A DNA stretch of 31,367 nt from an uncultured Clostridia bacterium (GCA_937915065.1 CALDMR010000197.1:1-31367), one strand, 5' to 3'; counted from the first letter of the stretch, positions 7,300 to 14,927 are shown. Made by a program: numbers and translations. Notes: generated by a model from the sequence alone, not told the origin.

Positions 7300-7328
7300 A
7301 ACGAAAGATTTTGAAAGTACTGGACAGG
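7300..7328 (-). promoter_or_regulatory. ECF sigma promoter copy B
   Basis: Minus strand CCTGTCC (plus 7322-7328), an 18-base spacer ending in AATCTTT, then CGTT (7300-7303) and GTATTTAATAG. Spacer end, boxes and spacing are nearly identical to copy C at 8834-8862. Predicted start near 7293, about 50 bases before the small secreted protein gene. Confidence 0.7.
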
Positions 7329-7397
7329 ATTTTGCGAAAAATTTTTATTTTTCCCAATTTTTGTCACATCTTCTAATTTCTATATTTTCTATTTGTG

Positions 7398-7435
7398 CAA
7401 AAAAACAGAGGCACAACAAAATTTTGCTGTGCCTC
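7398..7435 (-). terminator. Terminator of the sigma/anti-sigma operon
   Basis: GAGGCAC (7408-7414) and GTGCCTC (7429-7435) close a long stem that continues inward through CAAAATTTTG. On the minus strand it ends in a run of seven U. It begins 17 bases beyond the stop at 7452. Confidence 0.75.
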
Positions 7436-7451
7436 CTGCTGGATTATTCAC

Positions 7452-8177
7452 TCAATAAATATTTTCTGCAATACGATAGACTTCCGACAACGACGACAAT
7501 TCACCCTCCAAATAGATTTGATGCTCAATACCATTTTTAACCCAAAGCATTACATATCCATCATTCTTTTGGAATGCGCCTAAATAGGCAGAGTCGCCAT
7601 TAAAAGTAATTTTGTCATAGTCAATATTTTCATTATCCAAGCGATAACCCGATGTGTTTCTTGCAATTCCAATTTGAATACTCAACACACTATCTTTTGT
7701 TTCGGACTGATAGAAAAAAATGGTATCAGTATCACTTACCAACGATGACTCTTCCTGATACACCAATCCCTCTGGGATATAGTGCGGCCCATAGCCCTCC
7801 GGCAGAGCGGACAGCAGTTCGCCCTCCAAGACAAAATGCATACCCAGACTACGGTCTGTCCATTCCAGAATGGTATCCACCACCGCGCCGCGCACCGCCG
7901 CATTGGTCATCAATGTGCAGAACAGCAGCGAAATCCCCACCGCCGCCGCGATCAGCACCCGGCGGATGGCGCGCAGGGCGGGGCGCTTTTTCTTCTTTTT
8001 TGCACGCCGCGCCTCCGCCACAGCAGAAAGCACCCGCCGATCCACCGCCGCCATGTCCGGGTAAAGGGCCATCAGGCCCTCCGGCGTTGGCAGCGCCTCC
8101 ATTTCCGCCTCAGCCACCTGAGCGCAGGCCATCTGCAGCAGCGTGCGCCAGGATACCGTCATTTCCTCACCGGTCAT
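7452..8177 (-). CDS. Membrane partner of the ECF sigma factor (DUF4367-like)
   Basis: The 241-residue protein has an N-terminal cytoplasmic part of about 75 residues, a lysine cluster (KKKKKRP), one membrane helix (VLIAAAVGISLLFCTLMT) and an outer domain with LPEGYGPHYIPEGLV, typical of DUF4367-like domains found beside ECF sigma factors. The likely role is to hold the sigma factor at the membrane until a signal reaches the outer domain. This is inferred from topology and position. The ATG at 8177 overlaps the sigma stop by 11 bases, with GGAGGCGG upstream, so the two are translationally coupled. No zinc-binding HxxxCxxC motif is seen in the inner part, so it is not a classical ZAS anti-sigma factor. 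Confidence 0.7.
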   Translation of the reverse strand: MTGEEMTVSWRTLLQMACAQVAEAEMEALPTPEGLMALYPDMAAVDRRVLSAVAEARRAKKKKKRPALRAIRRVLIAAAVGISLLFCTLMTNAAVRGAVVDTILEWTDRSLGMHFVLEGELLSALPEGYGPHYIPEGLVYQEESSLVSDTDTIFFYQSETKDSVLSIQIGIARNTSGYRLDNENIDYDKITFNGDSAYLGAFQKNDGYVMLWVKNGIEHQIYLEGELSSLSEVYRIAENIY

Positions 8178-8736
8178 CTTCCGCCTCCATTCTCTGGCGC
8201 ACCGCGGCATAGGCGCGCTGCAGCCGCTTGTACAGCGCCGTCAGGGAGATGCCCAGCAGTTCGCTGATCTCCCCGTCGCTGTAATCCTTCATTTTCAGCT
8301 CCAGCGGCACGCGGTAGACCTCCGGCAATGCGGCGATCTCCCTGGCCATGCGCTGCAGCCGCTCCTGGCGCACCACCGCGCGCTCGATGTCCAGCCGCTC
8401 CTCAAAATCCCGGACAAAAAAGCAGGACTGTTCCGCCTTGCGCTCGCCCTTGTCCTGCTCTATCTTTTCCCGGCGCAGAAAATCGCAGGCGCGGGACTCG
8501 GTGCACAAGACCACCAGCCGCGCCGTCTGCCAGGGGCTGGACGAGGAAAACTTTTCAAAATGTCCGGCAATGTAAATAAAAACTTCCTGCATCACATCTT
8601 CCGCCCATTCCTCTTTGCCCACAATCTTTTTTGCCTGGTGCAGCACCAGGCGGTTATATCGGTGATAGAGAGCCAAAAACGTCTCTTGTTCCTCCGCGCT
8701 GTCAAGCAGCGCCAGGCACGGTGCCAGCGAAAACAT
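8167..8736 (-). CDS. ECF-type RNA polymerase sigma factor
   Basis: The 189-residue protein shows sigma region 2 (YHRYNRLVLHQAKKIVG, then EDVMQEVFI, the core-binding and -10 part) and region 4 (LPEVYRVPLELK, then helix-turn-helix YSDGEISELLGISLTALYKRLQRA), with no region 3, as expected for ECF sigma factors. The ATG at 8736 has AAGGGG nine bases upstream. A longer frame from 8817 would leave only about ten bases after the predicted transcription start, so the internal start is preferred. The gene carries its own ECF-type promoter (8834-8862), which suggests autoregulation, and the same promoter stands before two neighbouring transcription units. Confidence 0.85.
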   Translation of the reverse strand: MFSLAPCLALLDSAEEQETFLALYHRYNRLVLHQAKKIVGKEEWAEDVMQEVFIYIAGHFEKFSSSSPWQTARLVVLCTESRACDFLRREKIEQDKGERKAEQSCFFVRDFEERLDIERAVVRQERLQRMAREIAALPEVYRVPLELKMKDYSDGEISELLGISLTALYKRLQRAYAAVRQRMEAEDDR

Positions 8737-8833
8737 TTCTTCACGCCCCTTGCTCTGAAAGTTTTTCCCGCCTTTACTGTACCCGAAACGCCATTTCTTG
8801 TCCACCACCAGAAACATCTTTCTATAAAAATAT

Positions 8834-8862
8834 AACGAAAGATTTGCGCATCACTGGACAGG
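8834..8862 (-). promoter_or_regulatory. ECF sigma promoter copy C (autoregulatory)
   Basis: Minus strand AATCCTGTCCAGT (CCTGTCC at plus 8856-8862), an 18-base spacer ending AAATCTTT, CGTT (8834-8837), then ATATTTTTATAG. A-tracts lie just upstream. It gives a leader of about 90 bases for the sigma gene start at 8736. Confidence 0.7.
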
Positions 8863-8955
8863 ATTTTCAAAAGTTTTTTGAAAATTCCTTCTTTTCGGAA
8901 CTTTGCACAATAAAGCGCTTATTTTATTGTGCATATCACCGTGGCCAAAAACCGC

Positions 8956-8988
8956 AAAAAGCCCCGGCGCGCAGCCGCGCGCCGGGGC
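8956..8988 (-). terminator. Terminator of the aldolase gene
   Basis: A perfect 12-bp GC stem (8961-8972 with 8977-8988) around AGCC, followed on the minus strand by five U. The stop of the aldolase gene lies about 33 bases upstream at 9021. Between them sits a short direct repeat of TGGTGCAA. Confidence 0.8.
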
Positions 8989-9020
8989 AATGGTGCAATG
9001 GTGCAATGGGGGAACAGGCT

Positions 9021-9683
9021 TTATTTGTCGCCAAAGACCTTGACATAATCGGCCTTGAACTTTTCGATGCCCTGATCGGTCAGGGGGTGCTTGACCATCT
9101 GCTCGATCACCTTGAAGGGCACGGTGGCGATGTGGCCGCCGGCCAGGGCGCACTGGGTCACATGGGTGGTGTTGCGCACGCTGGCGCAGATGATCTCCGT
9201 CTTGATGTCGGGATAGTTGTTGAAAATGGCCACGATGTCGGCAATCAGGTTGGCACCGGACTCGTTGATGTCGTCCAGACGGCCCAGGAAGGGGCTGACA
9301 TAGGCAGCGCCGGCCCGAGCGGCCAGCAGGGCCTGGTTGGCGGAGAAGATCAGGGTGCAGTTGGTGGGGATACCCTTGGCGGACAGGGCCTTGATGGCCT
9401 TCAGGCCCTCGGCAGTCATGGGGATCTTGACGACCATGTGTTCGGGATCCATGGCATAGATGGCGCGGCCCTCTTCGATCATGGTCTCGGCATCCTCGGT
9501 GGTGGCCTTCACCTCGCCGGAGATGGGGCCGTCCACAATGGTGGCGATCTCCTTGAGGGTCTCGGCGTAATCCCGGCCCTCCTTGGCGATCAGGGAGGGG
9601 GTGGTGGTGACGCCGCAGATGACGCCCATGTCATTGGCCTTGCGGATCTCCTCCACATTGGCGGTATCAATAAAGAATTTCAT
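9021..9683 (-). CDS. fsa: Fructose-6-phosphate aldolase / TalC-type transaldolase
   Basis: The 220-residue size is that of the short FSA/TalC group, which either splits fructose-6-phosphate into dihydroxyacetone and glyceraldehyde-3-phosphate or moves the dihydroxyacetone unit between sugar phosphates. MKFFIDTANVEEIR opens the barrel, GVTTTPSLIAK is at 24-34, the Schiff-base lysine is K86 in VVKIPMT, and TLIFS and YVSPFLGRLDD follow as usual. Sequence alone cannot separate aldolase from transaldolase activity. AGAGG lies 9 bases before the ATG at 9683. Monocistronic, with a promoter at 9718-9746 and a strong terminator. Confidence 0.92.
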   Translation of the reverse strand: MKFFIDTANVEEIRKANDMGVICGVTTTPSLIAKEGRDYAETLKEIATIVDGPISGEVKATTEDAETMIEEGRAIYAMDPEHMVVKIPMTAEGLKAIKALSAKGIPTNCTLIFSANQALLAARAGAAYVSPFLGRLDDINESGANLIADIVAIFNNYPDIKTEIICASVRNTTHVTQCALAGGHIATVPFKVIEQMVKHPLTDQGIEKFKADYVKVFGDK

Positions 9684-9717
9684 TGGAAAAACCTCTTTCT
9701 GTATTTTTTCTACCTTT

Positions 9718-9746
9718 AGCATACACCATATCCTGCCATTTGTGAA
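9718..9746 (-). promoter_or_regulatory. Promoter of the aldolase gene
   Basis: TTCACA (plus 9741-9746) and TATGCT (plus 9718-9723) are 17 bases apart on the minus strand. Predicted start is about 28 bases before the ATG at 9683. Confidence 0.5.
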
Positions 9747-9843
9747 TGGGATTTTTCCTTTTTCCGCCGGGAATGTATACTTTTCTCTCCACCGGTCAAA
9801 ACTGAAGGTACGATCAATTTGAAAAAAGGATGGTAGATGTTCC

Positions 9844-10314
9844 ATGAAACGTACGCTTTTCACCCTGAGCGCCGCAGCGCTGCTGCTCTTCACCCTGGCC
9901 GCCTGCGGCAGCGGCAAAGCCAACGGCGGCACGGACGACGCCCGGCAGCCCAATTCCTCCCTGGAAGACGCCCTGACCCCCGACGGCAGCAGCCATGACG
10001 AAAATCCCGAGAAAAACAATGCGCGCCGGGTGGAGAAAGAAGACTGTAGCAGCGTTTATGCCGAGATCATTTCTGTCAACGGCGGCAATCTCACCGTTTC
10101 CGCCGGGGACAAGGTGCTGTCTTTGACGGTGCAGACCGGCCTGCTGGTCGACTGGAAAGAGGGGGACGAGGTGATCCTCTACTACACCGGCGCCTTCGGC
10201 GACGGTATGGAAGTCCACTACATTGACAAGTGGACCGAAAACAGCGAGGTGCAGCGCCCCGAAAACAAAGACCGCACCGCCCAGGAAGAAACCGGCGGCA
10301 GCGTGGTTGAATAA
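9844..10314 (+). CDS. Lipoprotein (unknown)
   Basis: A 156-residue exported lipoprotein: MKRT, hydrophobic core, lipobox LAAC with C21 as the lipidated cysteine. A low-complexity polar linker (about 22-65) is followed by a small beta domain (VYAEIISVNGGNLTVSAGDK, then VDWKEGDEVILYYTG) resembling the short OB-like or DUF3221-type outer domains of Firmicute lipoproteins. That likeness is tentative. The tail is charged and probably disordered. The nearest binding site (AAAGGA) is rather far from the ATG (about 12 bases). Divergent from the aldolase gene and ended by the hairpin at 10323-10350. Confidence 0.7.
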   Translation: MKRTLFTLSAAALLLFTLAACGSGKANGGTDDARQPNSSLEDALTPDGSSHDENPEKNNARRVEKEDCSSVYAEIISVNGGNLTVSAGDKVLSLTVQTGLLVDWKEGDEVILYYTGAFGDGMEVHYIDKWTENSEVQRPENKDRTAQEETGGSVVE

Positions 10315-10322
10315 AGTTTCAG

Positions 10323-10350
10323 GCGCGGCTGCCGGTAAAGGCAGCCGCGC
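10323..10350. terminator. Terminator between convergent genes
   Basis: A perfect 11-bp stem (GCGCGGCTGCC with GGCAGCCGCGC) around GGTAAA lies 8 bases after the lipoprotein stop, followed by an interrupted T tract. It lies between the convergent lipoprotein and BlaR1-like genes and may serve both. Confidence 0.6.
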
Positions 10351-10362
10351 TGTTATTTGCTG

Positions 10363-12495
10363 TTATTTACAAAAAACCCGGCAGTCAAAACGCTGCCCGT
10401 CCCAGGATGCGGTGACAACGGTTTCTCCCTGGCCCTCACCCCGCACCAGGCCGTTTTCATCCACCGAGGCGATCGCCGGATCTGCGCTGCTCCACCGAAT
10501 CTTCGTGGTCACGCCGCGCACAGTCAGCTGCATCGTCTCAAACCGGGAAAGGGAAATTCTTTCCTGCACCAGATAGGCGCTTTTCGGATCCTGCGGATCT
10601 GCGGTGCGCTCCACCGTGCCTGCATCCGTATGCTGCATTGGCCCGCCGCTGGTCACGGCCCACCAGCTTTCTCCGCCGTCGGTGGTGGTGAAACGGGCGG
10701 CCAGATCGCCGCTGATGCCGTAATGATTCATGCCTACCGTCAGCGTGCCGCTTTTTTCATCCTCAAAGGCGATCTCCGTCACGCGGATATTGCCGTACCC
10801 ATTTTCGGTGGTAATGTCGCCCATGGGCAGCGTCACACGCTGCCAGGTCTTGCCGCCGTCTGCGGTGCGGAACAGATCCGGCGCCGTTTCCGCGTTTTCA
10901 TAGCGGAAGGTCACAAAGCCCACATCCCGGCTGACAAACAGCATATTCTCCGCCACCCGGGCGTACTGTTCATCCAGATCGCTGTCAATAGGGGTATAAG
11001 CGGCGCCGTTGCCCGAAGAGAAGAAGTAGTGCCGCTCCATGCCCATGGCCGGATCAGAGCAAACCATGGCAATCTCACCGCCCTCCGGCAGCGCCGAATG
11101 GAACACCTTTTCATCTGCGCCCAAACGCTGTACTGCCCAAAGCCAATGGGCATCCTCTTCGGGCATGGCATAACAGGTTTCTTTTCCGCCGGGCAGCACA
11201 ATGCGGCCCACATAACACAGATCGCCCTGGGCCAGCCCCAGATCATCCAGCGGCACCTGCACCGCGCAGCGCTCCACGGACAGCAGCCAGGAGGCATCCG
11301 CCGCATCCGCACAAGTACCGGCGAAGGAATACAAAACACTCCGCCTTTCATCCTCGGCAAAGTCCTCGGCGGCGATTTCCATCCACTCCTTATCAGAAAG
11401 CACATTGATCAGCGTCCGTCCCGTGAGGGTGCTTTGTTCGCCGTCGCAAAGGATCTGCTGCTCCGGCGCGATCCGGCTCTGCAGCTGTTCCAACGCCCCC
11501 GCCTGGGTGCGCGTAGTGCAGGCCACCAGGCAAGTCAGCCCCACGCAGACCGCCAGCAAAACCACCGCCGCTTTTTTCGTCACCGGCTTCTCGGCGATCA
11601 GCGCCACGCGCCGGCGCAGCGCCTCCCTGCTGCCGCCCATGGGCGACGCCGCGCACAGCAGGCTGTGCCGCGCCCGCGGCCCCTTCAGGCAGGACAGCAG
11701 CAGCGCGCCGTAAGCCTCCCGCTCCGCCTGATCCGCGTGTTTCAAAACCCGCGCATCACAAGCGCGCTCACAGTCCTGCACGGAAGCCTTCGCCGCAATC
11801 CACACCAGCGGATTGAACCAGTGCGCCGCGCAGCAGAAAAGCCGCAGCAGCGCCCAGAAGCGGTCGCCCACCCGGTAGTGCTCCAGCTCATGCCGCAGGG
11901 CAAGCTCGAGGGAGGCGTCGCTCTCCAGCGCTTCATCCGTCACAAGGATCACCGGCCGAAACACGCCGCACAGGCAGGGCGAGGAAATATATTCGCTCAA
12001 ATACACCGGCAGCGAACAGTCGGCCTCAACGCATACCGCATCTTTTTTCGCCCGCCTTATAAATGCAAAATTCTTCCATGCTGCAAGCAGCAATACCGCC
12101 AGCATGCCGGCGATCCAAATGGCCAGCAGCACAGCGATGCCGTTGAACACAATCAGTCCGGATATCTGCGGATACGGCGCTGTCTCCAGGGGCAGCGCCA
12201 TCCCCGGCCCAATGGCCACGGGCGGAATCTCCATCGGGACATGCACCATGCCGGTCTGCATGGCGGCGGCTGCCAGCACCTGCTGCTCCGCTTCTTCGGA
12301 AAAAAGGTTTAAAAAGGAAAACACACTGGCCACGCTGCCGGGGATCAGGAGCCGCACCGCCGGGATCAGCCACAGCGCATATAGTACGCCGGGCGCCATG
12401 CGCTTGCAAAACACCGAGCGCAGCACCAGCAGCACAGCAATCAGCACCGCCCCCTGCAGGCTCATCATCAGGAACGCTTGAAAAAATTCTCTCAT
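10363..12495 (-). CDS. BlaR1-like M56 metallopeptidase with Asp-box and Ig-like outer domains
   Basis: The 710-residue membrane protein belongs to the M56 (BlaR1/MecR1) group: several N-terminal helices, zinc motif HELEH at 202-206 in a cytosolic loop, third-ligand region ERACDARV at 243-250, and a last helix near 309-326. In classical BlaR1 the outer domain is a penicillin-binding sensor. Here it is different. Residues 330-640 carry two Asp-boxes (TADGGKTW 544-551, TTDGGESW 604-611) typical of beta-propeller blades, and about 645-710 looks like a BIG2-type Ig-like domain (WSSADPAIASVDENGLV). No SxxK/SxN penicillin site was noticed. The ATG overlaps the blaI stop as ATGA, with GGGAGGGAG upstream. 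Likely role: sensing an outer ligand and inactivating the BlaI-type repressor. The ligand is unknown. Confidence 0.8.
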   Translation of the reverse strand: MREFFQAFLMMSLQGAVLIAVLLVLRSVFCKRMAPGVLYALWLIPAVRLLIPGSVASVFSFLNLFSEEAEQQVLAAAAMQTGMVHVPMEIPPVAIGPGMALPLETAPYPQISGLIVFNGIAVLLAIWIAGMLAVLLLAAWKNFAFIRRAKKDAVCVEADCSLPVYLSEYISSPCLCGVFRPVILVTDEALESDASLELALRHELEHYRVGDRFWALLRLFCCAAHWFNPLVWIAAKASVQDCERACDARVLKHADQAEREAYGALLLSCLKGPRARHSLLCAASPMGGSREALRRRVALIAEKPVTKKAAVVLLAVCVGLTCLVACTTRTQAGALEQLQSRIAPEQQILCDGEQSTLTGRTLINVLSDKEWMEIAAEDFAEDERRSVLYSFAGTCADAADASWLLSVERCAVQVPLDDLGLAQGDLCYVGRIVLPGGKETCYAMPEEDAHWLWAVQRLGADEKVFHSALPEGGEIAMVCSDPAMGMERHYFFSSGNGAAYTPIDSDLDEQYARVAENMLFVSRDVGFVTFRYENAETAPDLFRTADGGKTWQRVTLPMGDITTENGYGNIRVTEIAFEDEKSGTLTVGMNHYGISGDLAARFTTTDGGESWWAVTSGGPMQHTDAGTVERTADPQDPKSAYLVQERISLSRFETMQLTVRGVTTKIRWSSADPAIASVDENGLVRGEGQGETVVTASWDGQRFDCRVFCK

Positions 12496-12869
12496 TTCTT
12501 CTCCCTCCCCTTTTTCAGCAGGGCGATCAGCTCGTCCATCTCCGCATCGTCCAGCGCCCGGGACTGCACCAGGGACTGGGCCAGCAGCGCCACATCCCCG
12601 CCGTAGACCCGCCCCAGCAGTTCCTTGGTTTCCTGCTGCACCGCGGTCTCCTGCCGCAGCAGCGGATAGTAGCGCTTCACCGGTTCGGCCTCTTCGCTGC
12701 GGATGGCCCCTTTCTTTTCCATGCGCTTGAGAAACGCCGCCACCGCCGGCTTGCTCCACTGATGCTCTGCCACGCCGCCGCAAATCTCCCGGAATGTGGC
12801 CCCGTCGCGTTTCCAAATCTCCTGCATAATGATCCATTCGCTGTCGGACAGCGTCACCCGCTCCTTCAT
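12492..12869 (-). CDS. BlaI/MecI family transcriptional repressor
   Basis: The 125-residue protein has the family's winged helix (LSDSEWIIMQEIW at 7-19, recognition region WSKPAVAAFLKRMEKKG) and a C-terminal dimer part (ALDDAEMDELIALLKKG). BlaI repressors bind short palindromes and are cleaved after a signal from the M56 partner, which follows here with a 4-base overlap. Two matching palindromes flank its promoter at 12885-12956, so autorepression is likely. GGAGGGG stands 6 bases before the ATG. Confidence 0.9.
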   Translation of the reverse strand: MKERVTLSDSEWIIMQEIWKRDGATFREICGGVAEHQWSKPAVAAFLKRMEKKGAIRSEEAEPVKRYYPLLRQETAVQQETKELLGRVYGGDVALLAQSLVQSRALDDAEMDELIALLKKGREKK

Positions 12870-12884
12870 GGTACCCCTCCTTTA

Positions 12885-12956
12885 TTAACTATTTAGTTAA
12901 TACAACTGTAACACAGCACCCCGGTCCTGTCAATATTTTATAAACTATTTAGTTAA
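12885..12956 (-). promoter_or_regulatory. blaI promoter between two BlaI-type operators
   Basis: Minus strand TTGACA (plus 12928-12933), 17-base spacer, TACAGT (plus 12905-12910) with TG at the extended -10 position. Operator 1 is TTAACTA-TT-TAGTTAA at 12885-12900, over the start site. Operator 2 is TAAACTA-TT-TAGTTAA at 12941-12956, just upstream of the -35 box. Half-sites share ACTA/TAGT like known BlaI/MecI operators. The layout suits repression by two dimers. Confidence 0.8.
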
Positions 12957-12961
12957 TAAAA

Positions 12962-13001
12962 CAAAAAAACCGCCCGCCGCGCATTCCTGCGCGGCGGGCG
13001 G
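12962..13001 (-). terminator. Terminator of the alcohol dehydrogenase gene
   Basis: A perfect 14-bp GC stem (12970-12983 with 12988-13001), followed on the minus strand by seven U. It ends the transcript from 13021 just before operator 2 of blaI. Confidence 0.85.
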
Positions 13002-13020
13002 GTTTTGTCCGGCACCGCTC

Positions 13021-14208
13021 TCAGCGGTTGGCCGCCTGGTAAATTTTATAAATATCTTCGCCGTCCAGCACCTTGAAGCTGCCGATGGTGCGGCTGCCCT
13101 GATAGGTGCAGCGCTCCGTCAGATCCTTCAGGGCTTCGTCGCTCTGCACGCCGATCTCTGCGGCTTCACTGAAGCAGGTGGGCACGCCGATGGACTGGAA
13201 ATACTCCACCGTGGCCCGGATGCCGGCGCGGGCAATTTCGTCGTTGCTGCCCTCGGTGATGTTCCACACATTCTTGGCATAGCGGACAAAGCGCTCCAGC
13301 TTGGCGTCGCAGACATATTCCGCCCAGTCGCCCCACACCACCGACAGGGATGCGCCGTGGGCAATGTCATACATGGCGGACAGTTCATGACCCAGCTGAT
13401 GGGGCGCAAAATCACCGGGGCCGCCCAGGCCGGTCAGCCCGTTGTGGGACACGCTGCCGCACCACATCACTTCGCTCATGGCGTCATAATTATGGGGATC
13501 TTTCACCGCCACAGCGCCGCTGGCGATCACCGTGCGCAGCAGGGCCTCGGCGATGGCGTCGGTCAGCTCATTGTCCACGGGCGTAAAGTAGCGATCCAGG
13601 GTGTGCATCATAATATCCGTCACGCCGCAGGCCACCTGATAGACCGGCAGGGTAAACGTCAGCTCCGGATTCATAATGGCAAACTTGGGGAAGTTGAAGG
13701 AGATATTGTCCAGGCCCCGCTTACTGCCGGTTTCCCGGTTGGTCAGCACGGAGGATGCGCTGGTTTCGCTGCCGGCAGCGGAAATGGTCAAAATCACGCC
13801 CACAGGCAGAGATTTGGTCACCTCTTCCTCCCGCGCCCAGAACTTCCAAATATCAATGTCGGGGTTTGCCGCGCCATGGGCAATGCCTTTGGCCGTATCA
13901 ATGGCACTGCCGCCGCCCACGGCCAGGATAAAGTCCGCGCCGCAGTCAATGGCCTTCTGCACGCCTTCCCGGGCATACTCCACCGTGGGATTGGGCTGCA
14001 CGCCGCCGAATTCCTCCTGTTCGATGCCGGCCTGCTCCAGCAGCCCCTTCACCTTGTCCAGCAGGCCGCTGCGCACCACGCTGCCGCCGCCGTAAACCAG
14101 CAGCACCTTGCTGCCGCCGTATTTCTTCACATAGGAAGCAACTTCATTTTCCGTGCCCTTGCCGAAAACCACTTCCGTGGGGGACCAATACGTAAAATTA
14201 TGCATCAT
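13021..14208 (-). CDS. Iron-containing alcohol dehydrogenase (butanol dehydrogenase type)
   Basis: A 395-residue group III alcohol dehydrogenase, NAD(P)H-dependent, that reduces aldehydes or oxidises alcohols in the cytosol. The opening NFTYWSPTEVVFGKG is that of the YqdH/BdhA branch. AVGGGSAIDTAKG (96-108) binds the cofactor. Metal ligands come from D198 and H202 (GVTDIMMH) and from H269, H273 and H283 (FAPHQLGHELSAMYDIAHG). AAAGGAAG stands 10 bases before the first of two adjacent ATGs. The gene is divergent from a MerR-type regulator, whose operator sits in this gene's promoter, so it is probably induced by aldehyde or electrophile stress, as in AdhR systems. The exact substrate is uncertain. 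Confidence 0.92.
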   Translation of the reverse strand: MMHNFTYWSPTEVVFGKGTENEVASYVKKYGGSKVLLVYGGGSVVRSGLLDKVKGLLEQAGIEQEEFGGVQPNPTVEYAREGVQKAIDCGADFILAVGGGSAIDTAKGIAHGAANPDIDIWKFWAREEEVTKSLPVGVILTISAAGSETSASSVLTNRETGSKRGLDNISFNFPKFAIMNPELTFTLPVYQVACGVTDIMMHTLDRYFTPVDNELTDAIAEALLRTVIASGAVAVKDPHNYDAMSEVMWCGSVSHNGLTGLGGPGDFAPHQLGHELSAMYDIAHGASLSVVWGDWAEYVCDAKLERFVRYAKNVWNITEGSNDEIARAGIRATVEYFQSIGVPTCFSEAAEIGVQSDEALKDLTERCTYQGSRTIGSFKVLDGEDIYKIYQAANR

Positions 14209-14264
14209 GCCGAAAACTTCCTTTCTCTTCACCCTTGCAATCCCAAGGGTTTTTCATTACACTG

Positions 14265-14295
14265 ATTATACAATCTAAAGTTCACTTTAGGTCAA
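14265..14295 (-). promoter_or_regulatory. MerR-type promoter with operator in the spacer
   Basis: On the minus strand TTGACC (plus 14290-14295) and TATAAT (plus 14265-14270) are separated by 19 bases, the stretched spacing that MerR regulators correct by twisting DNA. A perfect inverted repeat, CTAAAGT-TC-ACTTTAG (14275-14290), fills the spacer. It resembles the AdhR/NmlR operator type. Confidence 0.85.
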
Positions 14296-14339
14296 GGGGT
14301 ATTTTTGATTTTTTGAAAATTTTAAGGGAGGACTGCCGG

Positions 14340-14783
14340 ATGCAAACCTATACCATCGGCCAGGCCGCTGAAAAAACCGGGCTGACCATTTCCACCCTGC
14401 GCTATTATGACAAAGAGGGGCTGCTGCCCTTTGTGGAACGCACCCCCGGCGGCCAGCGCCTGTTCCGGGACAGCGATTTCAACTGGCTCTCCGTGATCGA
14501 GTGCCTGAAAAACACGGGCGTGCCCATCCGGGACATCAAGCAGTATATCGACTGGTGCATGGAGGGGGACGCCACGCTGCAGCAGCGCCGCGCCCTGTTC
14601 GTTGCCCAAAAAGCCCGGGTGGAGGCCCAGATCGCCGCCTACCGGAAAAACCTGGAGAAAATCGAATATAAAATCTGGTATTACGACCGGGCCATCGAGC
14701 GGGGCACCGAGGGGGGCGATTCCTCCAACTGCAGCGCCCTGGAGAACGAATTCCGGCGGCTGCGGGCCGCGGGGCAGGCCTGA
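14340..14783 (+). CDS. MerR family transcriptional regulator (AdhR-like)
   Basis: The 147-residue protein has the MerR winged helix at the N-terminus (YTIGQAAEKTGLTISTLRYYDKEGLLP), the second wing (RTPGGQRLFRDSDF), then a long dimer helix (about 80-120) and a short polar tail. The C-terminal part has few cysteines and none at the usual metal-loop positions, so it is not a metal sensor of the ZntR/CueR type. The NmlR/AdhR branch, which senses aldehydes, fits better. AAGGGAGG precedes the ATG. It regulates, by inference, the divergent alcohol dehydrogenase through the operator at 14275-14290. Confidence 0.88.
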   Translation: MQTYTIGQAAEKTGLTISTLRYYDKEGLLPFVERTPGGQRLFRDSDFNWLSVIECLKNTGVPIRDIKQYIDWCMEGDATLQQRRALFVAQKARVEAQIAAYRKNLEKIEYKIWYYDRAIERGTEGGDSSNCSALENEFRRLRAAGQA

Positions 14784-14788
14784 GCAAG

Positions 14789-14832
14789 AAAAAAGCGCAG
14801 CTCCCGCCATGAGGCGGGGGCTGCGCTTTTTT
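14789..14832 (+). terminator. Terminator of the merR gene
   Basis: GCGCAGC and CCCGCC arms pair with GGCGGG and GCTGCGC around ATGA, one base bulged, flanked by A6 and T6. It starts a few bases after the stop at 14783. Confidence 0.85.
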
Positions 14833-14927
14833 GCGGTATCTGTGCTTTGCTGTGGGATTGTATCATAAACGCCGCGGAGCCGGGCTCAACGCAGCTGCTT
14901 TCCGGTTGAATGGGCCAGAATGGGTAC

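Noticed and set aside
8736..8817. Longer start for the sigma factor (at 8817)
   Set aside because: It would lie about ten bases after the predicted transcription start and lacks a binding site; the ATG at 8736 has AAGGGG and fits the family.
8631..9719. 362-codon plus-strand frame across two transcription units
   Set aside because: It spans the sigma gene, its promoter, a terminator and the aldolase gene in antisense; the real genes explain the region.
10357..12312. 651-codon open frame on the plus strand
   Set aside because: It is the antisense shadow of the BlaR1-like gene in GC-rich DNA; no start signals and no family resemblance.
12495..12837. N-terminal extension of the BlaR1-like frame to 12837
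   Set aside because: It overlaps blaI in another frame; the ATGA overlap and strong binding site fix the start at 12495.
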